From assembly GCA_026984385.1 (NCBI GenBank), contig JALSSH010000398.1, forward strand, positions 1 to 9,844: 9,844 bases of DNA, in the 5' to 3' direction. This document shows, one piece after another, positions 1-6,130 of this stretch. Position numbers and translations under genes: made by a program. Source of the DNA: Ardenticatenia bacterium (GTDB taxonomy: Bacteria; Chloroflexota; Anaerolineae; Aggregatilineales; Aggregatilineaceae). The notes under the pieces are model-generated. The model was not told the DNA's origin, did not search any database, and worked only from the letters and a program-made list of their open reading frames with translations. Positions within the stretch are counted from its first letter, which is position 1, and every line of letters starts with the position of its first letter.

Positions 1-813
1 GTCAAAGACCAACTCGCGCCCGACGAGTTGATCACGCGCGTTTTGAACGACACCGCTTACCTGGCTTACCTGGACGACGGCACACAACAAGGCGAAACCC
101 GTATCGAAAATGTCTTGGAGCTGCGCGGACACGCCGAGTCCTATCGCGGCTTGCCGTTGGTCACCTTCCTGGAGGAAATTTCGCTGGTTTCTGACGTGGA
201 CACGCGCGACGCCGACGAAAACCGCCCCAGCTTGATGACATTGCACGCCGCCAAGGGGCTGGAGTTTCCGGTGGTGTTCATCGTGGGCATGGAAGAGAAT
301 ATCTTGCCCCACGCGCGCTCGATCGCCGCCGAGCGTAACCCCCACGCCACGCCGGAACAAAAGCGCGCCGCCCGAGAAGCGTTAGAAGAAGAGCGCCGCT
401 TGCTTTACGTAGGCATCACGCGCGCCAAAGAGCGGCTCTATCTGGTTTACGCGACCGTGCGCTCGCTTTACGGGGACAGCCGCGCCAATTTGCCCTCGCG
501 CTTTCTTTACGACATTCCCGCCGAAGTGTGCGAAGGCGCGCGTTTGCAACGCGCCGCCCCCCCAACGCCTTACAAACGGCCCACCGTGCCCGTGCGCAAA
601 CGTCGCGTCAAGTCTAAGTCAGCCACGCGCGCCAAAACACCAACCCGAACACGCTTCAATGGCGGGGACGTAGTTTGGCACGCGATCTTTGGCGAGGGGG
701 TGGTGGTCAGCAGCCACATCAGCGACAAGGTGGAGATCGTCGAGGTGCTTTTCCCGGGCGAAACAGAGCAAAAACGCATCGTGGCGGACTTCCTCAAATC
801 GGCGGAGTCCTAA
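1..813 (+). CDS. pcrA: PcrA/UvrD-type superfamily 1 DNA helicase, C-terminal part (5' end outside window)
   Basis: ATP-dependent 3'-5' DNA helicase of superfamily 1, used in nucleotide excision repair and in removing proteins from DNA. The frame is open from base 1, so the start codon and the N-terminal motifs (Walker A, DExx) lie upstream. Visible in the 270 residues present: helicase motif V (TLHAAKGLE, about residues 80-88) followed by the typical VVFIVGMEENILPH; motif VI (EEERRLLYVGITRAKERLYL, about 128-147) with its arginine finger; a basic, proline-rich linker (about 185-217); and a C-terminal Tudor-like domain (GDVVWHAIFGEGVVVS, about 221-236), which is the usual end of PcrA/UvrD and separates them from Rep or RecB. 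The stop TAA is at 811-813. The gene converges on the NACHT-HEAT gene with 119 bases between them. Family assignment is firm; pcrA versus uvrD is a naming choice. Confidence 0.95.
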   Translation, partial: VKDQLAPDELITRVLNDTAYLAYLDDGTQQGETRIENVLELRGHAESYRGLPLVTFLEEISLVSDVDTRDADENRPSLMTLHAAKGLEFPVVFIVGMEENILPHARSIAAERNPHATPEQKRAAREALEEERRLLYVGITRAKERLYLVYATVRSLYGDSRANLPSRFLYDIPAEVCEGARLQRAAPPTPYKRPTVPVRKRRVKSKSATRAKTPTRTRFNGGDVVWHAIFGEGVVVSSHISDKVEIVEVLFPGETEQKRIVADFLKSAES

Positions 814-932
814 TTTTCCGCCGACCGCCCGCCTTCTATTGCTACGCAGCCGCGCGAACGCGCAGCGTTTGCGCAGCGGGGGCAAGGGGTGTTTGCGCCC
901 TTTGCGAGGGTGTGGAGGCAGCGTCACCCACA
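814..932. other. Convergent intergenic gap
   Basis: These 119 bases separate the stop of the helicase gene from the stop of the NACHT-HEAT gene on the other strand. I see no ORF or RNA gene. The gap contains short GC-rich repeated words (three variants of cgcagc within 846-877) and one hairpin described separately. Confidence 0.6.
879..903 (+). terminator. Weak candidate terminator hairpin after the helicase gene
   Basis: GGG (879-881) plus GCAA (882-885) can pair with TTGC (893-896) plus CCC (898-900), with one bulged G at 897 and a 7-base loop. Only three T residues follow (901-903), so this is a poor intrinsic terminator by the usual standard. It sits 65 bases after the helicase stop, where a terminator is expected. 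It has no T-run in the other direction. Confidence 0.3.
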
Positions 933-3515
933 TCACACCAGCCCGGGCAACGGTCGCCCCAAGCGCGTTTGCAGCTCGGCAAGCGCCGCATACGCCGCGC
1001 TGCGCACTTCCGGATGCCTATCGCGCAAGGCGGCATAAAGCGCCTTCAGCGCGGGCAGATGCCCCAGTTGCCCCAACGTCAGCGCGGCCAACACTTTATA
1101 GGGCGGCTCGGCTTCTTGCAGCGCACGCGCCAACACTTGCCGCGCCGCTTCACCGGCGGGCACGCCCTGCCCACGCTCCCCTGCCCATTGCACCAGCCAA
1201 CTTAGCGTATCCGCTTCCGGATAGGCGCGCGGGCCTTCGTGTTCCGGCGATTGCGCGACCAAGAAGGCGTCTTCGGCAGCGCTGCGCACGTACCATTGCG
1301 AATCTTCAAACATCATGCGGTAAAGCGTGCTCACTGCCCAGGGCTGACGGACGCGGCTCAGCCCGAAGACCGCCGCGCGGCGGATTTCGATCTCTTCGGC
1401 TTGGGCAGCTTCGCGCAACGTCTGATGACCCTCGCCCGGGAGCGCGGCCAACGCCTCAGCAATCGCGCGGCGCAGATCATTTGAGCCTTGCAACAGCGCC
1501 TGGATCATCAGCTCGATCGCTTTTTCACTGCCGATAGCGCCCAGCGCCAGCCCTGCGGCCAGTTGCACGCGCGGCTCGCGGTCGGCCATCATCGCGGCCA
1601 AGTCATCTACCGCGTCCTCGTTGCCCAGCGCCCCTAACCCAATGCATCCCAGGCGGCGCGTGTCCGCGTCCGCTGAGCGCAACGCCTGGCGAAACACAAA
1701 AAGCACGTTCGGCTCGCGCGCGGCGATCATGGCAGCCATAGCGCGCTCGCGCACAGTCGGGAATTGCTGTGGGGCCATCATCGCGGCGCCCAATCTGCGG
1801 AAAAGCTCGCCACGCCAAGGGGCTTCCGGTGGCGCGTCCGGCGCCCAGCGCGTCAGGCCGAAGAGCGTGCTATAGAGCAAGTCCGGCGTGCTTTCCATGC
1901 GGCGTTGCACGGCGGGCATCAAGTCCAGCTCGGCGGCAGCAAAGCTGAGCGCATCTTGCCAGTTCGGTTCGAGCGCAACCTCGGCGGCGCGTTCCGGCCC
2001 TGCGGCGATGAGCGCTTGTCCGGCCAGGTACGCGGTCAGTTGGGCATGTGCAAAATCGTAACGTTCATCGGCAAAGCCGACCAGCACGCCGGCTTTGTTC
2101 GCGGCGTCAAAAGCTGTGGCAGCGGCATCGTCCAGCTCGGCCAACAGATCGGCTCGCGGCAAAGGCGCGCCCGTCTCGGTTAAGCGCGCGGCGAACTCGG
2201 CCAGCGGCGCAAAGTCCTCCACCTCCGGCAGCAAACGATGCAGTAGTGCGTCATACCAACCTGCGCGGCCCGCGATGCGCATATCGTCGGCCAGCCCCGC
2301 CCAAATTTTTAGCGTCACGTCCACCATCGGGCGCGCACGATTGCCCACCGTCAGGCGATGGATCACATCCGGGTCGGGGCGTTCACCGCTATGCGCGTGC
2401 CACGCTTCGGCCCAACGTTGCACCAGGCGCGCGTACTCGTCTTCTCGCCAGGCGCGCAAAAAAGTTGGCGTGAAGCCCAACGCGGTCAAGTGCGCGTAGC
2501 CGGTTGCCGGCCCGCTGATCACAACGCGATTGTGCCCGTAAAGCGCCAAAAACTGTTCCAGCCACGGGAAATACGTTTCGCGCGCTTCAGCGCTGAGCGC
2601 GTCGTAGCCGTCCAGCAGCACCAACGCGCGCCCCGTCTCTAGCGCGGGATAGAGCAGCGTACCCAGCATTTGCGCGGTGACGGCGCTCACTTGGCCTTGC
2701 GCGGCGCGCACGAGCGGCTCGGCGGGGTCTAGCGCGCCGTCTTTGTGCCCGTAAAGCGCGGGGTCGAACTCCAGATCGCGCATATCCACCAAAATCGGCA
2801 ACAGCGCGTCCAAAGCGAGGCTTTGTGCCGCTTCCTCCGCGTCTTTTTCCTGGGCACCGGCCACAAAGAGCTTGCGGCGTTGCTCTAAAGTTTCCTGCCA
2901 TTTTTCGCGGGCGCGGGCGCGCATCTCCTCACGTTCACGGGCGCGGAGCGCGCGTTCGTCTTCCGAAAGGCCGGTTTCCTGTTCTTCAATAGCCTGAGTG
3001 GTCAGCTCTTCCAACGTCTCAAAGCGCACTTCGCCCAACGCCATCAGCGCCAACGTGACCAAAGCGGTGCTTTTGCCCAACCCCGATACCCCCAGAATCG
3101 CCACGTGGCGGTCGCCTTTGCTCAAGTCTTCCAGAGCGAGCGTCTCGATGTTGTAGGGAGCGTAGCTGTAGGGGAGATCGTGGAAGACGGGCACAACCCG
3201 GAAAACGTCCGGTGCTTCCGGTTCACCCTCTACCGGTGGCAGAGCGGGCGGCGGCGCGGGGACGAGTGTCGGCTCGATCAGCACCGCGTCCAGCGGGAAA
3301 AGCGCGGCGGCCAGATGCCGTTGGCGCAGGTGTTGCGCCAGCTCACGCCGATAGCGTTCGTCGGCAGCCTGGCCGAAAATCTGGCGGGTGTTTTCCAGAC
3401 GTTGTCCTGTGGCCTCACGCAACCCCGCAAGTTGCTTGCGTGAAAGCCACGCCACCGCCGAAACACCGGTCGCCGTGCCAAACCCCAGCGCAAAGGAAAA
3501 AGGATCAACACGCAT
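933..3515 (-). CDS. Membrane-anchored NACHT-type NTPase with C-terminal HEAT repeats
   Basis: 860-residue STAND-class NTPase; such proteins are usually ATP-driven switches, but the job of this one is unknown. Residues 5-24 form one hydrophobic segment, probably a membrane anchor, followed by a short helical stretch and a Pro/Ala-rich linker (about 83-100). The NTPase starts near 125: Walker A GVSGLGKST (142-150), a strand resembling the NACHT LR-D region (LLPILVDMRDLEF, 238-250), Walker B LVLLDGYDAL (298-307), sensor strand VVISGPATGY (331-340), and late NACHT features WYDALLHRLL (420-429) and FAHAQLTAYLAG (488-499). Between Walker A and the next strand lies a strongly charged helical insertion (about 163-230). 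From about 585 to 852 there are six or seven HEAT-like repeats. ATG at 3513-3515 is preceded by AAGGTG (3521-3526) at 5-base spacing. It follows the zinc-ribbon gene by 19 bases, so they are probably co-transcribed. No toxin, nuclease, TIR or protease domain is visible. Domain calls are firm, function is not. Confidence 0.88.
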   Translation of the reverse strand: MRVDPFSFALGFGTATGVSAVAWLSRKQLAGLREATGQRLENTRQIFGQAADERYRRELAQHLRQRHLAAALFPLDAVLIEPTLVPAPPPALPPVEGEPEAPDVFRVVPVFHDLPYSYAPYNIETLALEDLSKGDRHVAILGVSGLGKSTALVTLALMALGEVRFETLEELTTQAIEEQETGLSEDERALRAREREEMRARAREKWQETLEQRRKLFVAGAQEKDAEEAAQSLALDALLPILVDMRDLEFDPALYGHKDGALDPAEPLVRAAQGQVSAVTAQMLGTLLYPALETGRALVLLDGYDALSAEARETYFPWLEQFLALYGHNRVVISGPATGYAHLTALGFTPTFLRAWREDEYARLVQRWAEAWHAHSGERPDPDVIHRLTVGNRARPMVDVTLKIWAGLADDMRIAGRAGWYDALLHRLLPEVEDFAPLAEFAARLTETGAPLPRADLLAELDDAAATAFDAANKAGVLVGFADERYDFAHAQLTAYLAGQALIAAGPERAAEVALEPNWQDALSFAAAELDLMPAVQRRMESTPDLLYSTLFGLTRWAPDAPPEAPWRGELFRRLGAAMMAPQQFPTVRERAMAAMIAAREPNVLFVFRQALRSADADTRRLGCIGLGALGNEDAVDDLAAMMADREPRVQLAAGLALGAIGSEKAIELMIQALLQGSNDLRRAIAEALAALPGEGHQTLREAAQAEEIEIRRAAVFGLSRVRQPWAVSTLYRMMFEDSQWYVRSAAEDAFLVAQSPEHEGPRAYPEADTLSWLVQWAGERGQGVPAGEAARQVLARALQEAEPPYKVLAALTLGQLGHLPALKALYAALRDRHPEVRSAAYAALAELQTRLGRPLPGLV

Positions 3516-3534
3516 GGCCGCACCTTTTTTCTGC

Positions 3535-4236
3535 TCAGATGGCGATCAATATGCGCCCGCAACTGGCACAAGTGACGATCTCTTGCCCCTGGCGCACACG
3601 CTGCACGATTTGCGTTGTTTGGCGCACGCCACAAGCCGAACAACTTTCCCCGTTCAGCGGGGCCAACGCGCGCCCGTGTCTGCGTGCGCGCAACGATTTG
3701 TAAAGCACCAGGTTTTCGGCGGAGATCGCGCGGATGGCTTCCGAGCGTTCTTCCTTCAGCCGTGCCAGCTCCGCGCGCAGTTGTTTTAGCTCTTCCGCCA
3801 ACGCCTGATGTTCCTCAGCGCGAGAAGTGCGCACCGCTTCTAAGTGGGCGTTGGCTTGGGCCAGCTCACCTTGCAGCTCGTCGGTTTCGAGCATCAGCTC
3901 CAACAAAGCATCTTCGAGGTGTTCGCGGCGGCGTTGACGTTCTTCCAACTTGTGTCCCAAATCTTCCAGCTCGCGCGGGTTGTGCACCTTGCCACTATAG
4001 AGACGCTCGGAAAGCTGTTTGATCTGTGTGGTGACGGTTTGCAGTTCCAAATTGAGATCGGCGGTGCGGGTTTCTTTGGGGCGCAACGTTTCTTGTAGCG
4101 CGGTCACTTGCGCTTGGGCGGCGCGGAGGGCTTCGTCTTGTTCCAACAGGGCGCTGATCTCCTGGATGCGCCGTCGTCGTTGGTCTATTTCCAAGTCGAT
4201 CTTTTGCAGCCGATAAAGTGCCCGAATCTGACTCAT
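3535..4236 (-). CDS. Coiled-coil protein with C4 zinc ribbon (COG1579 / zf-RING_7 type)
   Basis: 233-residue soluble protein. Residues 1-180 are almost entirely a heptad-rich, charged coiled coil (many Leu, Glu, Arg, Gln), broken near 80-93 by YSGKVHNPRELEDL, the conserved signature of this family. The C-terminus is a zinc ribbon with cysteines at 199, 202, 223 and 226 (CSAC and CASC). Length and domain order are normal for COG1579 proteins, which are widespread; family members characterised in Helicobacter and Chlamydia act as chaperone-like or adaptor proteins that bind partners or nucleic acid. What it does here is unknown. ATG at 4234-4236 has AGAGGA (4241-4246) four bases upstream, supporting this start. 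It is the first gene of the minus-strand operon, followed after 19 bases by the NACHT-HEAT gene, and is probably driven from the divergent promoter region 4237-4465. Confidence 0.92.
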   Translation of the reverse strand: MSQIRALYRLQKIDLEIDQRRRRIQEISALLEQDEALRAAQAQVTALQETLRPKETRTADLNLELQTVTTQIKQLSERLYSGKVHNPRELEDLGHKLEERQRRREHLEDALLELMLETDELQGELAQANAHLEAVRTSRAEEHQALAEELKQLRAELARLKEERSEAIRAISAENLVLYKSLRARRHGRALAPLNGESCSACGVRQTTQIVQRVRQGQEIVTCASCGRILIAI

Positions 4237-4278
4237 GGCATCCTCTGGAGCAGGTGCGAAACGACGCTTACGGACTGG

Positions 4279-4296
4279 GCACGCGGCGCCGCGTGC
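4279..4296. promoter_or_regulatory. 18-bp perfect palindrome, candidate operator
   Basis: Bases 4279-4296 read GCACGCGGC then GCCGCGTGC, an exact inverted repeat with no spacer. It ends 18 bases before the extended -10 box at 4315-4323, so it covers the place where a -35 box would lie; no good -35 is present there. This position fits a repressor or activator site for a dimeric regulator. A mutually exclusive hairpin (GCGCCG 4286-4291 with CGGCGC 4301-4306) is also possible, so an RNA role in the leader of the minus-strand operon cannot be excluded. High GC makes chance palindromes somewhat more likely, but 9 of 9 matched arms is notable. Confidence 0.4.
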
Positions 4297-4314
4297 TTTA
4301 CGGCGCGGAGTTGA

Positions 4315-4323
4315 TGTTATAAT
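4315..4323 (+). promoter_or_regulatory. Extended -10 promoter (TGTTATAAT)
   Basis: TG at 4315-4316, one spacer base, then the consensus TATAAT at 4318-4323, an exact extended -10 element. The region 17 bases upstream (GCTTTA, 4295-4300) is a poor -35, which is tolerated by extended -10 promoters. Predicted transcription start is near 4330, giving a leader of about 135 bases before the ATG at 4466. It is the best promoter candidate for the three membrane-protein genes. Confidence 0.5.
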
Positions 4324-4383
4324 GCCGATATAGCAACTGACCCGTATCGAGCTTATTTTGCCAGGTAAAGACTGACGAATCGC

Positions 4384-4414
4384 ATTATACTACACGCGCG
4401 CAATCTTACCACAA
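4384..4414 (-). promoter_or_regulatory. Candidate promoter for the zinc-ribbon / NACHT operon, with a symmetric -10
   Basis: On the minus strand 4389-4384 reads TATAAT, a perfect -10. TTGTGG at 4414-4409 is a moderate -35 at a slightly long 19-base spacing. Predicted start is near 4377, with a leader of about 140 bases that contains the 18-bp palindrome. The same bases read on the plus strand give TATACT (4386-4391), a usable -10 for the opposite direction; the nearest plus -35 (TTGCCA, 4358-4363) is 22 bases away, too far for a standard spacer. Confidence 0.4.
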
Positions 4415-4454
4415 CCGGCCTGGCGCGAAGCCGCCTTCGTGGAAGCAACCACGA

Positions 4455-4465
4455 GTGAGGGACTT
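4455..4465 (+). promoter_or_regulatory. Ribosome binding site that fixes the start at 4466
   Basis: GAGGGA (4457-4462) lies just upstream of ATG 4466-4468. The longer reading from GTG 4439 would add nine residues but has no purine-rich site in front of it, so the ATG is preferred. A 6-bp hairpin, TCGTGG (4437-4442) with CCACGA (4449-4454), stands directly before the site and could modulate access to it, although six-base stems are common by chance. Confidence 0.6.
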
Positions 4466-6130
4466 ATGCGAACACTCCGCTCCGATGTGTCAACCGCCGA
4501 ATGGCGTTGGGTGATCGTGATCAGTGGCATTTTGGTTGCCCTAACGCTTGTGCCGTATGCTTGGGCGCTGGCGCGCAACGAGACCAACGATAGCTGGCAA
4601 TTTATGGGGATGCTTTCCAACCCGACCGACGGGGCGACGTATCTTTCCAAGATCGAGCAAGGCAAGCGCGGCATGTGGCTTTTCCAGCTCCGCTACACGC
4701 CGGAACGACACGACGGGGCGGGTTTCCACGCTTTTTATTTGTTCTTGGGGCACATGGCGCGCATCACCGGCCTTTCGAATTTGGTGGTGTTTCACTTGGC
4801 GCGTGTGGTGACCAGTTTCTTTATGTACCTCTCGCTATACTATCTGGGCGCGACGGTCTGGGTGCGCTTGAGGCCCAGACGCTTGTTTTTCATCTTGAGC
4901 GCGTTGGGTTCGGGGCTGGGTTGGCTTTTGATGTTGCTGGACCCAAAGCACTTGGCCGTTGACATGACCGTTCCCGAAGCGTTCCCCTTTTATGCCTCCT
5001 ACGCCAATCCGCATTTTCCGCTGAGCATTGCCAGCTTGGCGTTGATTGCCGCGATCTATCTGGCGGTGTTTCGTCGCGGCTTTGACCAAGCGCCGAACGT
5101 GGAAAACGGCGGCTTGGTGGTGATGCTGCTTTCGATGCTGTTGGCGTTGGTGCAGCCGGTGGCGCTTGTGCCGATAGGGGGGGCGTTGGTGCTTTACGTG
5201 GTTGTGCGCTACTGGCTGACGCGCGAGTTCCCTACCCACGAGCTGCGCTGGGCTTCGATGTTGTGGTTGCCCGCTATCCCGATTGCCATTTACGATATTT
5301 TTGTCTTCCGCTTCAACGAGGCCATGCGCCTTTTTAATCAGCAAAACCAAACCCCTTCGCCGGCGGTGTATCAATATGTGTTCGGGTTCGGGGTCTTGCT
5401 GGTGGTGGCGATCCCCGGGTTGGTGCGGGCGGTGCGGCGTTTTGAGCGGGACGGCGACCAATTGATGTTGTTGTGGCTGATCGTTAACGTGCTGGGGCTT
5501 TATATGCCCTTTAACTTGCAGCGGCGTTTGGCGATGGGGCTTATTTTGCCGTTGAGCTATTTTGCTGTGCGCGCGCTGGAAGACTATTGGCTTTATAAAG
5601 TGCGGGAAAACTGGCGCGTGCCCGCGACGATGGCGCTGATCGTGTTGCTGTTGCCGACCAACGTTTTGGTGCTGGGCATTCCGCTTTTCGGCGCAGTGTT
5701 CGACCCTGATAGTGGGCTAGAGGCGGGCTTGCTTTTGGAAAGCGACTATGTGGAGGCGATGCGCTGGCTGCGAGAAAACGCGCAGCCGGACGAAGTGGTG
5801 CTGGCCGCGCCGAAAGTGAGCTTGTGGATACCGGCGTACACCGATTTGGTGGTGGTCTACGGCCACCCGTTTGAGACGATTCACGCCGAAGAGCGGAGAC
5901 AGCAGGTAGAGGCGTGGTATCGCGGGGAAGATTGCGAAACGTTGCTCAGCGGCGCTGTGCCTTTCCGCGTGCGCTATATCTTTTGGGGGCCGCAGGAGCG
6001 CTCGTTGGCGCGTGAGGACGCGGAGGGACACACGTATCCGAACGCGGGCCGGTGTGTTGAGGAGCTTCCTGAGGCGCGGGTGGCGCAGGTGGTGGAAAAA
6101 GGAGAGGTGACGCTTTATGTCATCCGATAA
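4466..6130 (+). CDS. Polytopic GT-C-like membrane protein, putative glycosyltransferase (copy 1)
   Basis: 554 residues with about 10-12 predicted membrane helices (first at about 14-34, last at about 386-410) and a C-terminal soluble domain (about 415-554). The layout fits GT-C fold enzymes, which move sugars from lipid carriers outside the membrane, but I cannot match a named family and the activity is inferred. The first extracytoplasmic loop has DGATYLSK (55-62) then GKRGMWLFQLRYT (66-78); the acidic residue at 55 is a candidate catalytic Asp. DMTVPEA (166-172) and PFNLQRRL (348-355) are also kept in the second copy downstream. The tail has VEAMRWLRENAQPDEVVLAA (429-448), a pattern common at the end of large bacterial membrane glycosyltransferase-like proteins. 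The start is ATG 4466 (see its ribosome binding site). It overlaps the next gene by 14 bases, so translation is likely coupled. A GTG start at 4439 (563 residues) is the alternative. Confidence 0.85.
   Translation: MRTLRSDVSTAEWRWVIVISGILVALTLVPYAWALARNETNDSWQFMGMLSNPTDGATYLSKIEQGKRGMWLFQLRYTPERHDGAGFHAFYLFLGHMARITGLSNLVVFHLARVVTSFFMYLSLYYLGATVWVRLRPRRLFFILSALGSGLGWLLMLLDPKHLAVDMTVPEAFPFYASYANPHFPLSIASLALIAAIYLAVFRRGFDQAPNVENGGLVVMLLSMLLALVQPVALVPIGGALVLYVVVRYWLTREFPTHELRWASMLWLPAIPIAIYDIFVFRFNEAMRLFNQQNQTPSPAVYQYVFGFGVLLVVAIPGLVRAVRRFERDGDQLMLLWLIVNVLGLYMPFNLQRRLAMGLILPLSYFAVRALEDYWLYKVRENWRVPATMALIVLLLPTNVLVLGIPLFGAVFDPDSGLEAGLLLESDYVEAMRWLRENAQPDEVVLAAPKVSLWIPAYTDLVVVYGHPFETIHAEERRQQVEAWYRGEDCETLLSGAVPFRVRYIFWGPQERSLAREDAEGHTYPNAGRCVEELPEARVAQVVEKGEVTLYVIR

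Noticed and set aside
689..1537. 282-codon plus-strand frame running over the helicase end and the NACHT C-terminus
   Set aside because: It covers parts of two well-supported genes in other frames and has a low-complexity Arg/Ala-rich translation with no domain.
933..3515. Calling the NACHT-HEAT protein an anti-phage Avs/bNACHT system
   Set aside because: No effector domain, no neighbouring defence gene and no mobile-element context are visible, so the label would go beyond the evidence.
4279..4306. Palindrome as an intrinsic terminator
   Set aside because: It has no spacer to form a loop without losing central pairs, is followed by only TTTA, and lies between divergent genes where no transcript is expected to end.
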